Origin: Blautia sp. SC05B48
GTDB lineage: Bacteria > Bacillota > Clostridia > Lachnospirales > Lachnospiraceae
DNA: 64,000 nt
Direction: 5' to 3'
Assembly (NCBI RefSeq): GCF_005848555.1
Contig: NZ_CP040518.1
Coordinates: 3,115,501-3,179,500 of the forward strand
A program made the translations under genes and the position numbers. Below the pieces are notes generated by a model, which had not been told where the DNA came from, made no database searches, and saw only the letters and a program-made list of their open reading frames with translations. Below, one piece after another: positions 40,868 to 50,012 of the stretch. How positions within the stretch are numbered: the first letter of the stretch is position 1; each line of letters starts with the position of its first letter.

Positions 40868-41251
40868 ATGAACTTATCTAAAATACACCACATCGCCATC
40901 ATCGTATCCAACTACGAAGCCGCCAAAGATTTCTACGTAAACAAGCTTGGCTTCTCCGTTATCAGAGAAAACTATCGTTCAGAGCGCAGGGACTGGAAGC
41001 TGGATCTACGTGTGGATGAGCATGCGGAGCTGGAGATTTTTGCAGAACCAAATCCACCGAAGCGGGTGAGCCGTCCGGAGGCTTGTGGCCTGCGTCATCT
41101 TGCTTTCTGTGTGGAGAGTGTGGAGCAGACGGTGAAAGAACTGGCGGAGGTCGGAATTGAATGTGAGCCGATCCGTGTGGATGATTTTACCGGTAAGAAG
41201 ATGACGTTTTTTCATGACCCGGACGGATTGCCACTGGAGCTGCATGAGTAA
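40868..41251 (+). CDS. VOC family protein (glyoxalase-like, YaeR/SMU1112c type)
   Basis: A 127-residue vicinal oxygen chelate protein: SKIHHIAIIVSNYEAAKDFYVNKLGFSV, then ELEIFAEPN, GLRHLAFCVESVE and FFHDPDGLPLELHE. The first His, Glu and last Glu positions fit VOC metal ligands in two beta-alpha-beta-beta-beta modules. It resembles the small glyoxalase I-like proteins whose substrate is not known. AAGGAG precedes the ATG. The gene lies just after the glmS scar and before a truncated acetyltransferase. Confidence 0.88.
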   Translation: MNLSKIHHIAIIVSNYEAAKDFYVNKLGFSVIRENYRSERRDWKLDLRVDEHAELEIFAEPNPPKRVSRPEACGLRHLAFCVESVEQTVKELAEVGIECEPIRVDDFTGKKMTFFHDPDGLPLELHE

Positions 41252-41256
41252 GGGGG

Positions 41257-41637
41257 ATGGAACAAATAATGTTTCGTAAAGCAGTAAAAGATGATTTTGA
41301 CAACATAAAATCTCTGTACTGGGAGCTGATCGACCAGGAGCAGGGTGATCCATCGTTTCCACATTGGAAGAAGGGTATCCATCCTTCTGATGAAATGCTA
41401 CGTAACAGTATTGGTAAGGAAGAGCTGTATGTTCTGGCAGATGGCAGCGAGATTGCGGCCTGTGCGATAGTTAATGATGAAAAGGTGGATGGCTACGCAG
41501 ATGTGCCGTGGCAGATCGATTCGGATGAGGTTATGGTCGTTCATGTTCTGGCAGTGCATCCGGAGCAGCGTGGTAAGGGTCTGGCCCGGAATTTGATGGA
41601 GCACATTGTAGAATCGGAAAGAAAAGCCGGAGTATGA
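41257..41637 (+). pseudogene. GNAT acetyltransferase, truncated at the C-terminus
   Basis: The frame encodes FRKAVKDDFDNIKSLYWELIDQ and the acetyl-CoA binding motif VMVVHVLAVHPEQRGKGLARNLMEHIV (R-G-x-G-x-A), then stops after 126 residues. Normal GNATs carry another 40-50 residues with the last strands. The sequence after about 41612 belongs, in another frame, to an unrelated helix-turn-helix protein, so the 3' part was lost by recombination. The start is either 41257 or the ATG at 41269. Confidence 0.7.
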
Positions 41638-41662
41638 TGCCGGGAAGATCCTTAAGGAACTG

Positions 41663-42064
41663 ATGAATCCGTCTGTTGTGCTTTATGAAGAGGGGATGTC
41701 TTTGCAGGCCATTGCTGATGAGCTGGGTCTGAACCCGATCAAGGTTCGGAAGCTGCTTATCACGGCTGGTGTGTATGCATCGGATGTGGCGGAGAAGGTG
41801 CAGGAAACCTTTGATGATTTCAGAAAAACACAGGATCATAAAGCTGCTGTCCTTTCAACTGCAAATGCTCTTGGCCTGTCCAGGTCCTCTGTTACCTCAT
41901 ATCTTCCGTACAAAAAGGGTGTGTATTTTCCATGCACAGCACCGACAGATAAGATCAGTGTTGGAGCCGAGCGGCAGCGGAGGTACAGAGCGATGAAGCG
42001 TTGGAGGAATGCCCCAACAGAAGAAGGATCAGCAGATGTTCGTATAACAGCGAGATCAAAATGA
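41663..42064 (+). CDS. Helix-turn-helix protein, probably missing its N-terminus
   Basis: Residues LYEEGMSLQAIADELGLNPIKVRKLLITAGVY form a clear helix-turn-helix, and a second one (LSTANALGLSRSSVTSYLPY) follows. The C-terminus, GAERQRRYRAMKRWR, is basic. The frame is open upstream to 41612 and reads KPEYDAGKILKEL before the ATG, which looks like natural protein, so the original start was probably lost at the junction with the GNAT gene. An AAGGA lies four bases before the ATG at 41663, and translation from there is possible. The role is unknown; DNA binding is likely. Confidence 0.5.
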   Translation: MNPSVVLYEEGMSLQAIADELGLNPIKVRKLLITAGVYASDVAEKVQETFDDFRKTQDHKAAVLSTANALGLSRSSVTSYLPYKKGVYFPCTAPTDKISVGAERQRRYRAMKRWRNAPTEEGSADVRITARSK

Positions 42065-42241
42065 AATAATGGTTGACAGAACCGGGAAAGAGCGTACTGT
42101 TCGAGTGGGATTTGCATATGTTGCACAAAGTAAAACAGCCATCAACTTGTTATTTGCTCTGTGAAATGATAAAATCAAAATAAAACAGGTGAGTTGTAAC
42201 CTCGTGCTTGAGGAACAGCTTCAGAAAGGAGTCTGAAAAGC

Positions 42242-43831
42242 ATGGGAAGATTTGTGAACCCGGACAACAGTGCATTTCAGGTTGCCCTTAACTCCAGAAT
42301 ATATGTGGATAAGACTGGCCTGATCGAGTACACAAACAGTGTTCTTGATACAACAAATGCCTATATCTGCAATAGTCGGCCGCGTCGGTTCGGAAAATCT
42401 TATGCGGCTAATATGTTGGCTGCGTATTATAGTAAAGGCGCAGATTCTGAGCAGATGTTTTCTGGATTGCAGATAAGCAGGGCGGCCGACTTTAAAAAGC
42501 ATCTTAACAAGTATGATGTGATCCATATCGATATTCAGTGGTTTCTGGCAAACTGTGATGATGCGGATAATATAGTGAAGCATGTCACGGAGGCGGTTCT
42601 GGATGAATTGCGGGAAGTTTATCCGGATGTTCTGCCACTTGAAGTATCTGGCTTGCCGGATGCACTTTCAAGAATCAAAGATAAGGTGGGACAGAAGTTT
42701 ATCGTCATCATTGATGAATGGGACGTACTGATTCGTGATGAGGCGGCCAATAAAAAAGCACAGGAAGATTATATAAATTTCCTGCGAGGAATGTTCAAAG
42801 GAATAGAACCTACAAAGTATATTCAACTGGCGTACCTTACAGGTATTCTTCCCATAAAGAAGGAAAAAACACAGTCAGCTCTGAATAACTTTGATGAGTT
42901 TTCTATGCTGAGCCCAGGCAGTCTCGCACCGTATGTCGGTTTTACTGAGAATGAAGTGCAGAAACTGGCAGAAGAATATCATCAGGATTTTGATGAGGTA
43001 AAGCGTTGGTATGATGGATATCTGCTGAATGGTCATCAGGTTTATAATCCTCGAGCAGTTGTTGGCGTGATGCTTCGGGGAGAATTCAAGAGCTATTGGT
43101 CAGAAACAGCTTCTTATGATGCCATTGTTCCGCTGATCAACATGAATTATGGCGGCTTGAAAACAGCTATTATTGAAATGATCTCTGGCGCAGAGGTTAA
43201 AGTAAACACAGCAACCTTTAAGAACGATACGGTAAGCATCAAAAGTAAGGATGATGTGTTAACATACATGATTCACCTGGGTTATTTTGGATATAACCCC
43301 AAATTAAAGACTGCCTTTGTGCCGAATGAAGAGATTCGACAAGAACTTACAGCTGCTGTTGAAAGTAAGCAGTGGAATGAGATGCTGGAATTCCAGAAAA
43401 ATTCGGAACATTTACTTGATGCTACGTTGGACATGGATGGAGTAGAAGTTGCTGCACAGATTGAAAAAATCCACAACGAGTATGCGTCTTCCATTCAATA
43501 TAACAATGAGAATTCACTGAGCAGTGTTTTGGCAATTGCATATTTAAGTGCAATGCAGTACTATTTTAAACCTGTCCGGGAACTGCCGACAGGCCGTGGA
43601 TTTGCTGATTTTGTGTTTATCCCAAAGATAGAGTACTGTTCATCTTATCCGGCGTTGATCGTAGAGCTGAAGTGGAATCAAAATGCCCAGACTGCCGTGA
43701 TGCAGATTAAAGATAAAAAATATCCTTCTTCAATTCTGGATTACACAGGTGAAATCCTGCTTGTTGGGATCAACTATGATAAAACCAGTAAGGAACATCA
43801 ATGTTTGATCGAAAAATATGAAAAAGAGTGA
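42242..43831 (+). CDS. AAA-ATPase-like / PD-(D/E)XK nuclease superfamily protein
   Basis: A 529-residue protein of a family common in gut anaerobes. The N-terminus (FVNPDNSAFQVALNSRIYVDKTGLIEYTN, then CNSRPRRFGKSYAANMLAAYYSKG) has the RPRRFGKS form of the Walker A loop, and KFIVIIDEWDVLIRD is the Walker B region. The C-terminal part (GRGFADFVFIPK then PALIVELKWNQNAQTAVMQIKDKKY) matches the PD-(D/E)XK nuclease pattern D...ELK. Members often occur in many copies and have been suggested to be mobile or linked to defence; function is unknown. Confidence 0.85.
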   Translation: MGRFVNPDNSAFQVALNSRIYVDKTGLIEYTNSVLDTTNAYICNSRPRRFGKSYAANMLAAYYSKGADSEQMFSGLQISRAADFKKHLNKYDVIHIDIQWFLANCDDADNIVKHVTEAVLDELREVYPDVLPLEVSGLPDALSRIKDKVGQKFIVIIDEWDVLIRDEAANKKAQEDYINFLRGMFKGIEPTKYIQLAYLTGILPIKKEKTQSALNNFDEFSMLSPGSLAPYVGFTENEVQKLAEEYHQDFDEVKRWYDGYLLNGHQVYNPRAVVGVMLRGEFKSYWSETASYDAIVPLINMNYGGLKTAIIEMISGAEVKVNTATFKNDTVSIKSKDDVLTYMIHLGYFGYNPKLKTAFVPNEEIRQELTAAVESKQWNEMLEFQKNSEHLLDATLDMDGVEVAAQIEKIHNEYASSIQYNNENSLSSVLAIAYLSAMQYYFKPVRELPTGRGFADFVFIPKIEYCSSYPALIVELKWNQNAQTAVMQIKDKKYPSSILDYTGEILLVGINYDKTSKEHQCLIEKYEKE

Positions 43832-43876
43832 CTTTGGAACATAATTGTATAATAAAAAAACACAAAATAGAAAGAC

Positions 43877-43905
43877 TGCCGCAGGTTTCGCGCCTGCGGC
43901 ATTTT
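43877..43905 (+). terminator. Terminator-like hairpin
   Basis: TGCCGCAGG (43877-43885) pairs with CCTGCGGCA (43893-43901) over a 7-nt loop, followed by TTTT. It separates the ATPase gene from the cobalamin operon promoter. Confidence 0.6.
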
Positions 43906-43935
43906 GCAGTTTGTACAAAAAACACAGAAAATATA

Positions 43936-43964
43936 TTGGAAAAAGAGCGGGAAAAGGGTATAAT
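43936..43964 (+). promoter_or_regulatory. Predicted promoter of the MATE-cbi operon
   Basis: TTGGAA (43936-43941) and TATAAT (43959-43964) are 17 bp apart. The leader to the MATE start is about 80 nt. I found no B12-box or other cobalamin riboswitch core in the 217-bp gap, so the usual B12 control of cbi genes is not visible here. Confidence 0.65.
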
Positions 43965-44048
43965 GTCAGAGAAAGTGTGATTGATAAAATACAGACGTTT
44001 TTTTTCTGCTTTGTCAGGTCATAAATAAGTGAGGCGGGGGATGTAACA

Positions 44049-45389
44049 ATGGAACAGCAGCATATGTTTACCAATCGGATGATCCGTAATCTTCTGGTGC
44101 CGGTAGTGCTGGAACAGATTTTGAATTCGATAATGGGAACCGCAGATACCATGATGGTCAGCAATGTGGGATCTGCGGCTCTTTCTGCGGTATCGCTGGT
44201 GGATTCCATCAATGTGCTTCTGATCCAGGCTTTTTCGGCGCTGGCAGCGGGAGGCGCCATTGTCTGCGCCCAGTATATCGGACAGAGGAATTATGAGAAG
44301 GCGAACATGTCTGCCAGGCAGGTGCTTTTTATCATCACAGCGATCTCTGTAGTGGTGTCTGCAGTCTGTCTGATCTTTCAGAAGCCGCTTTTGAGGCTGA
44401 TCTTCGGTGCAGTGGATGCGGATGTTATGCGTGCATCGGAAACCTATTTCTTTTTTACGGCATTGTCATTCCCCTTTATTGCGGCTTATGATTCTGCGGC
44501 TTCGATCTTTCGTGCCCAGGAGAATACCAAGGGGCCTATGACGATCTCCATGATCTCCAATATTATGAACATTGGCGGAAATGCGGTTCTGATCTGGGTT
44601 TTCCACCTTGGTGTTGCAGGAGCGGCGATCTCCACACTGGTTTCCCGTATTTTCTGTGCAGTGGTTGTTCTCTGGCAGCTGCGTAAGGATCGCCAGCCTG
44701 TCGTTGTGAAGGATTATCTGAAGATCCGTCCGGACTGGAGCATGATCGGACGTATTCTGGGACTTGGGATCCCTTCGGGAATTGAGAACAGCATGTTTCA
44801 GCTTGGAAAACTTGCCATCCAGTCTACGGTTTCCACACTGGGAACAGCAGCTATCGCAGCGCAGGCAATGACCAATATCCTTGAGAACCTGAATGGTATC
44901 GCAGCCATCGGAGTAGGTGTGGGCCTGATGACTATCGTAGGCCAGTGTCTTGGTGCCGGTCGAAAGGATGAGGCGGTCTATTACATAAAAAAACTCTGCG
45001 TCATTGCAGAGGCAGTTATTATCGTAAGCTGTCTGAGTGTGTATGCTTTGGTCAGACCAGTGACGATCCTTGGCGGAATGGAGAGTACCAGTGCGGAAAT
45101 GTGCATCCACATGATGACATGGATCACCATCGTAAAGCCTGTGGTATGGACAATGGCGTTCGTGCCTGGGTATGGTCTTCGTGCAGCCGGTGATGTGAAG
45201 TTTTCCATGATCACCTCCTGCTGTACCATGTGGGCGTGCAGGTTCTGTCTCTGTGTTTTCCTGATCCGTGTCCTGGGCTTCGGGCCTATGGGTGTCTGGA
45301 TCGGAATGTTTGCGGACTGGACTGTTCGTGGGATTATTTTCACCTGGCGTTTCCACAGCCGCAAATGGCTGGAGCACAAGGTAATTTAA
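44049..45389 (+). CDS. MATE family efflux transporter heading the cobalamin operon
   Basis: The 446-residue protein has the MATE N-terminus MIRNLLVPVVLEQILNSIMGTADTMMVS and repeated halves of six helices (second half from about IGRILGLGIPSGIENSMFQLGKL). GGCGGGGG lies before the ATG. Only 19 bp separate its stop from cbiD, so the two are very likely cotranscribed. The substrate is unknown; a link to cobalamin intermediates or to a competing compound is only suggested by position. Confidence 0.87.
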   Translation: MEQQHMFTNRMIRNLLVPVVLEQILNSIMGTADTMMVSNVGSAALSAVSLVDSINVLLIQAFSALAAGGAIVCAQYIGQRNYEKANMSARQVLFIITAISVVVSAVCLIFQKPLLRLIFGAVDADVMRASETYFFFTALSFPFIAAYDSAASIFRAQENTKGPMTISMISNIMNIGGNAVLIWVFHLGVAGAAISTLVSRIFCAVVVLWQLRKDRQPVVVKDYLKIRPDWSMIGRILGLGIPSGIENSMFQLGKLAIQSTVSTLGTAAIAAQAMTNILENLNGIAAIGVGVGLMTIVGQCLGAGRKDEAVYYIKKLCVIAEAVIIVSCLSVYALVRPVTILGGMESTSAEMCIHMMTWITIVKPVVWTMAFVPGYGLRAAGDVKFSMITSCCTMWACRFCLCVFLIRVLGFGPMGVWIGMFADWTVRGIIFTWRFHSRKWLEHKVI

Positions 45390-45408
45390 AAAGGAGGGCG
45401 TCGCATAT

Positions 45409-46626
45409 ATGAAGAACGGACTGGAAGACCAGTATGTCATAAAAAACAACAAGCGCCTCCGCTACGGCTACACAACAGGCTCCTGTGCAGCCGGGGCAGC
45501 CAGGGGTGCAGTCCGGATGCTGCTTTCGGGAGAGTCTCTTTCAGAGGTAGAGCTTGATACCCCGAAGGGGATCACCCTTACATTACAGCTTCACGATATT
45601 ACCCGGGGCGAAACGTATGTCTCCTGTGCTGTACAGAAGGATGCAGGTGATGATCCGGATACCACCAACGGGATCCTGGTCTATGTAAAAGCGGAGAAGT
45701 TTTCTATTTCAGCGTCAGAACAGGCCGGGCAGCAGCGGAAAACAGAGAACTCCCGGCCTCAGATCATCCTGGACGGAGGGATCGGGGTGGGTCGTGTCAC
45801 CAAGCCGGGACTTTCCCAGAAAGTGGGCGAGGCGGCGATCAATCCGGTTCCCAGAGCTATGATCCTGCGGGAGGCCGAAGAGGCAGCCCAGGAATATGAC
45901 TACGAGGGCGGTCTGAAGCTTACCGTATCCGTTCCCCAGGGGGAGGAGATCGCCAAAAAAACCTTTAATCCCCGTCTTGGCATTCTTGGCGGGATCTCCA
46001 TACTTGGAACCAGCGGGATCGTAGAGCCCATGAGTGAGAAGGCTCTGATCGAAAGCATCCATGTGGAGATGAAGCAGCATTTCTGCCAGGGAGAAGATTT
46101 TATCCTGGTGACACCGGGGAATTACGGTGCGGATTATCTCAGGGAGCATATGTCCATTCCCTTTGAGAACAATATCAAGTGTAGCAATTATGTAGGAGAG
46201 ACCATTGACATGGCCATTGATATGGGCGTAAAGGGCATTCTTTTTGTGGCTCATATCGGTAAGTTTGTAAAGGTTGCCGCCGGGATCATGAATACCCATT
46301 CCCACTGTGCTGACGGAAGGATGGAGGTTCTCTGTGCAAGTGCCATCCGTGCAGGGGGCTCTCTGGAATGTGCCAGAGAGATCCTGGAGGCGGGGACTAC
46401 CGATGAGGCGCTGGCTGTTCTTGACAGCTATGGTATCCTGAAAGAGACTATGGCTGTGGTCATGGAGAAGATCCAGTTTTATCTGGACCACAGGTCCTAT
46501 GAGCAGATCCTTTTGGGCGCTGTGGTGTTTTCCAATGTATACGGACTGCTGGGGCAGACTCGGGATGCAGAAGAGCTGATCCATAAGATACAGGAGCAGG
46601 CAGTCCGGGTGGATGATATTTCATGA
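45409..46626 (+). CDS. cbiD: Cobalt-precorrin-5B (C1)-methyltransferase CbiD
   Basis: A 405-residue protein beginning with the family motif RYGYTTGSCAAGAARGAVRMLL and containing GITLTLQLHD, GVGRVTKPGL, GGISILGTSGIVEPMSE and FVAHIGKFVKVAAGIMNTHS. CbiD methylates C1 of the corrin ring in the anaerobic pathway using SAM. It does not share the fold of the other cbi methyltransferases. A 106-bp gap with a small hairpin separates it from cbiL. Confidence 0.95.
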   Translation: MKNGLEDQYVIKNNKRLRYGYTTGSCAAGAARGAVRMLLSGESLSEVELDTPKGITLTLQLHDITRGETYVSCAVQKDAGDDPDTTNGILVYVKAEKFSISASEQAGQQRKTENSRPQIILDGGIGVGRVTKPGLSQKVGEAAINPVPRAMILREAEEAAQEYDYEGGLKLTVSVPQGEEIAKKTFNPRLGILGGISILGTSGIVEPMSEKALIESIHVEMKQHFCQGEDFILVTPGNYGADYLREHMSIPFENNIKCSNYVGETIDMAIDMGVKGILFVAHIGKFVKVAAGIMNTHSHCADGRMEVLCASAIRAGGSLECAREILEAGTTDEALAVLDSYGILKETMAVVMEKIQFYLDHRSYEQILLGAVVFSNVYGLLGQTRDAEELIHKIQEQAVRVDDIS

Positions 46627-46732
46627 CAGGCCCCCCGGTCCGGATGGAATCTTTAAAGAGCAGGAAAAAATTTGATAAAAATAACAGACAGGTTTTATCC
46701 TGTTTGGAAAATATAGCTAGGAGGAAAGAAAT

Positions 46733-47434
46733 ATGGCAGGTAAATTATATGGTGTAGGTGTAGGACCGGGAGATCCGGAGCTTCTTACCTTAAAAGCACT
46801 TCGTCTTGTAAAGGAGGCAGAGGTGATCGCGCTTCCGGGACAGGTTCCGGAGGATACGGTAGCATTTAAGATCGTGGAGGGTGCTTATCCGGAGCTTGGA
46901 AAGAAGGAGCTTCTTGCAGTTCCTTTTCCAATGTCCAAGGATCCTGAGGTGCTGAAAAGCTATCATGATGCAGGAGCAGAAAAAGTCAAGGCTGTCCTGG
47001 ACCAGGGTAAAGACGTGGTATTTCTCACACTGGGAGATCCTACCGTGTATTCCACATATCTCTATATTCATCACAGACTTGTGGCTCAGGGCTATGAGAC
47101 GGAGATCGTCTGTGGGATCACATCCTTCTGTGCAGTTTCCGCACGTCTGAATACCGGACTTGTGGAGAAGGCAGAGCCTCTTCACGTGATCCCGGCTTCC
47201 TATCAGATCGAGGATGCGCTGAAGCTTTCCGGCACCAAGGTCCTTATGAAGGCCGGAAAGAAAATGAAGGATGTGAAGGCGGAGCTTCTTTCCCAGGGGG
47301 CAGAGGCTATGATGATCGAAAACTGCGGAATGCCGGACGAAAAGATCTACCGGACCGTGGAGGAGATCCCTGAGGATGCAGGATATTATTCCCTGATCAT
47401 TATCAAAGAAAATAAAGACAGAAGAGAGGAATAG
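46733..47434 (+). CDS. cbiL: Cobalt-factor II C20-methyltransferase CbiL
   Basis: The 233-residue protein has the tetrapyrrole methylase N-terminus GKLYGVGVGPGDPELLTLKALRLV and the internal FLTLGDPTVYSTYLYIHHRL and GITSFCAVSARLNTGLVEKAE segments specific to CbiL/CobI. It adds the C20 methyl group early in corrin synthesis. AGGAGGAAAG precedes the ATG. cbiF follows after three bases. Confidence 0.93.
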   Translation: MAGKLYGVGVGPGDPELLTLKALRLVKEAEVIALPGQVPEDTVAFKIVEGAYPELGKKELLAVPFPMSKDPEVLKSYHDAGAEKVKAVLDQGKDVVFLTLGDPTVYSTYLYIHHRLVAQGYETEIVCGITSFCAVSARLNTGLVEKAEPLHVIPASYQIEDALKLSGTKVLMKAGKKMKDVKAELLSQGAEAMMIENCGMPDEKIYRTVEEIPEDAGYYSLIIIKENKDRREE

Positions 47435-47437
47435 ATT

Positions 47438-48196
47438 ATGGTACATTTTGTAGGAGCAGGTCCGGGAGCACCGGATCTTATTACAGTAAGAGGTAAACAG
47501 TATCTGGAAGAGGCAGATGTGATCATCTATGCGGGATCTCTTGTAAATCCCCAGCTTCTGGAGTATTCCAAGGATGTGTGCACCATCCATAACAGTGCAA
47601 AGATGACCCTTGAGGAAGTGATCTCTGTTATGGAGAGAGCAGAGGCTGAGGGTAAGATGACCGTTCGTCTCCACACCGGCGATCCTTGTATCTACGGTGC
47701 AATCCGTGAGCAGATGGATATCCTGGATGAAAAGGGGATCCCCTACGATTCCTGCCCGGGTGTCAGTGCCTTCTGCGGAGCTGCATCTGCACTGAACCTG
47801 GAGTATACACTTCCGGATATTTCCCAGAGTGTGATCATCACAAGAATGGAAGGAAGGACACCGGTGCCGGCAAAAGAGAGCATTCAGTCCTTTGCCGCTC
47901 ATAATGCGACTATGGTCATTTTCCTCAGTACAGGTATGCTGGAGGAGCTGAGCCGCAGACTGGTGGAGGGCGGATACCGTGAGGACACACCGGCAGCTAT
48001 CGTCTACAAGGCAACCTGGCCTGATGAGAAGAAGTTTATCTGTACAGTGGGTACTCTGGCTCAGACAGCAAAAGAGAACAAGATTACAAAAACAGCTCTT
48101 ATGCTGGTAGGTGATGCGGTCAATGCTGCAAGCTATGACAGGTCCAAGCTGTATGATCCGGGCTTTACCACAGAGTTCCGTGAGGCTACGAAATAA
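47438..48196 (+). CDS. cbiF: Cobalt-precorrin-4 C11-methyltransferase CbiF
   Basis: A 252-residue tetrapyrrole methylase: MVHFVGAGPGAPDLITVRGKQYLEEADVIIYAGSLV, then VRLHTGDPCIYGAIREQMDIL and CPGVSAFCGAASALNLEYTLPDISQSVIITR. The YAGSLV and EYTLP segments set CbiF/CobM apart from the related methylases. It methylates C11. The stop is three bases before cbiG. Confidence 0.95.
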   Translation: MVHFVGAGPGAPDLITVRGKQYLEEADVIIYAGSLVNPQLLEYSKDVCTIHNSAKMTLEEVISVMERAEAEGKMTVRLHTGDPCIYGAIREQMDILDEKGIPYDSCPGVSAFCGAASALNLEYTLPDISQSVIITRMEGRTPVPAKESIQSFAAHNATMVIFLSTGMLEELSRRLVEGGYREDTPAAIVYKATWPDEKKFICTVGTLAQTAKENKITKTALMLVGDAVNAASYDRSKLYDPGFTTEFREATK

Positions 48197-48199
48197 AAT

Positions 48200-49288
48200 A
48201 TGAACATTTCCATCATTTGCTTCAGTATGACAGGGCTGGAGACAGGGGAAAGGCTTCAGAGGGCTCTGGAAAAAGAGGGTGAGAGTGTCACCCTTGCAAA
48301 AAAGAGCCGTTACCTTCCGGATCCGATCTCTGTTTCCACCTCTCAGTGGGCAGGGGAACAGTTCCGGGCAGGAAAAGAGGGCGTGATCTTTATTGGCGCC
48401 TGCGGGATCGCAGTGCGCAGTATCGCACCTTACATTGTCGGAAAAAAGACGGATCCGGCTGTGTTGGTGATCGATGAGTGCGGAAAATTTGTCATTGCTC
48501 TTCTTTCCGGACATCTTGGCGGAGCCAATGAGCTGGCACTTCGCTGTGCCGGATATCTTAAGGCAGTGCCGGTTGTGACAACAGCCACAGATCTTCACAG
48601 TCGTTTTGCAGTGGATGTTTTTGCCAAAAAGAATGGCTGTGCTATTTTTCATATGAAGGCTGCGAAGGAGGCTTCTGCGGCCCTTCTTGCAGGAGAGAAC
48701 GTTGGCTTCTACAGTGAGTTTCCATGGGACGGAGAGCTGCCGGAGGGTCTGGTGCTTTGCGGGAAAGACGGAAGGCCCTCAGCAGCAGCGGATCCGGAGA
48801 ATGGTGAGAAAGCCGGTGAGGCACCGGAAACAGGTATTGCAGTGACGATCCACAGAGGCTGTCTGCCCTTTAAAAATACAGTCCATGTGGTGCCGCCCGC
48901 TGCAGTTCTGGGAATGGGCTGCCGCAGGGGAAAGGATGCAGCCTCCATCCAGAAGGCGGCAGAGGAATGTCTGAAGGAATCAGACGTTTACAGAGAAGCA
49001 CTGGGAGCTGTTGCCAGTATTGATCTGAAGAAAGAAGAGGTGGGACTTCTTTCTCTGGCAGAAGCCTGGCAGCTTCCGTTTCTGATCTTTACAGAGGAAG
49101 AGCTGAAGGCAGTGCAGGGTGAATTTACCCCGTCACAATTTGTAAAAAAGATAACAGGTGTAGAGAATGTCTGTGAGAGAAGCGCGGTTCTGGGTTGCGG
49201 ACAGGGTACACTGATCAGAAAAAAAACAGGCCGGGACGGTGTGACCACCGCCCTTGCAGCCGGAAATCGGAGGATACGTTTTGAGTAA
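48200..49288 (+). CDS. cbiG: Cobalt-precorrin-5A hydrolase CbiG
   Basis: A 362-residue protein with the CbiG N-terminal segment FIGACGIAVRSIAPYIVGKKTDPAVLVIDECGKFVIALLSGHLGGANELA and the C-terminal domain GMGCRRGKDAASIQKA. CbiG opens the delta-lactone and releases acetaldehyde, the ring contraction step of the anaerobic route. A Gly/Glu/Ala-rich linker (about residues 190-215) separates the domains. Its end overlaps the cbiH start by eight bases. Confidence 0.93.
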   Translation: MNISIICFSMTGLETGERLQRALEKEGESVTLAKKSRYLPDPISVSTSQWAGEQFRAGKEGVIFIGACGIAVRSIAPYIVGKKTDPAVLVIDECGKFVIALLSGHLGGANELALRCAGYLKAVPVVTTATDLHSRFAVDVFAKKNGCAIFHMKAAKEASAALLAGENVGFYSEFPWDGELPEGLVLCGKDGRPSAAADPENGEKAGEAPETGIAVTIHRGCLPFKNTVHVVPPAAVLGMGCRRGKDAASIQKAAEECLKESDVYREALGAVASIDLKKEEVGLLSLAEAWQLPFLIFTEEELKAVQGEFTPSQFVKKITGVENVCERSAVLGCGQGTLIRKKTGRDGVTTALAAGNRRIRFE

Positions 49289-50012
49289 GATTTATGTTGT
49301 AGGAATTGGCCCGGGTGCGTATGACCAGATGACTGGAAGAGCGATCCGTGCATTAAATGAAAGTGATGTGATCATCGGTTACACCGTATATGTGGATCTT
49401 GTAAAGGAGTATTTTGCAGGTAAAGAGTTCATGACCACGCCGATGAAAAAAGAGGTAGACCGCTGTGTACTTGCTTTTGATGAGGCAAAAAAAGGAAAAA
49501 CCGTTTCCATGATCTGCAGTGGGGATGCCGGTGTTTACGGTATGGCAGGTCTGATGTATGAGGTGGGAGAAAACTATCCGGATGTGGAGCTGATCATTAT
49601 CCCGGGTGTGACAGCAGCTACAGGCGGCGCCGCAGTGCTGGGTGCACCGCTGATCCATGACTTCTGCCTGATCAGCTTAAGTGATCTTCTGACTCCGTGG
49701 GAGAAGATCGAGGCAAGGCTTCTGGCAGCAGCACAGGCGGATTTTGTGGTATGCCTTTACAATCCGTCCAGCAGAAAACGTAAGGATTATCTTCAGAAGG
49801 CCTGTGATCTGATGATGAAATACAAGTCCCCGGACACTGTCTGCGGCACGGTTGCCCAGATCGCACGTGACGGCGAGACTGCACAGGTTATGACACTGAA
49901 GGAGCTTCGTGATACAGAAGTGGATATGTTTACTACCGTATTTGTGGGAAATTCACAGACTAAGAATGTAAACGGCAAGATGGTAACACCAAGGGGATAT
50001 AAGAATGTATAA
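49281..50012 (+). CDS. cbiH: Precorrin-3B/cobalt-factor III C17-methyltransferase CbiH
   Basis: The TTG at 49281 has GGAGGA six bases upstream and gives the family start LSKIYVVGIGPGAYDQMTGRAI; another TTG at 49254 has no ribosome binding site. The 243-residue protein contains VIIGYTVYVDLVKEYF, SGDAGVYGMAGLMYE and PGVTAATGGAAVLGAPLIHDFCLISLSD, which define CbiH/CobJ. It methylates C17 and drives ring contraction together with CbiG. It overlaps cbiG and the next gene by eight bases each, a tightly coupled design. Confidence 0.93.
   Translation: MSKIYVVGIGPGAYDQMTGRAIRALNESDVIIGYTVYVDLVKEYFAGKEFMTTPMKKEVDRCVLAFDEAKKGKTVSMICSGDAGVYGMAGLMYEVGENYPDVELIIIPGVTAATGGAAVLGAPLIHDFCLISLSDLLTPWEKIEARLLAAAQADFVVCLYNPSSRKRKDYLQKACDLMMKYKSPDTVCGTVAQIARDGETAQVMTLKELRDTEVDMFTTVFVGNSQTKNVNGKMVTPRGYKNV

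Noticed and set aside
42242-43831. Classical defence system around the AAA-ATPase/PD-(D/E)XK gene
   Set aside because: No methyltransferase, helicase or second effector gene is adjacent, and this family occurs widely outside defence islands, so a defence label would not be supported.
43832-44048. Cobalamin riboswitch before the MATE-cbi operon
   Set aside because: I looked for the conserved B12 box and the multi-stem core but saw only a terminator hairpin and a promoter in 217 bp.
46790-48652. A 620-codon open frame on the minus strand opposite cbiL and cbiF
   Set aside because: Its translation is rich in Cys, His and Arg with no recognisable domain, and the opposite strand holds two textbook cbi genes with ribosome binding sites; it is a coding shadow.
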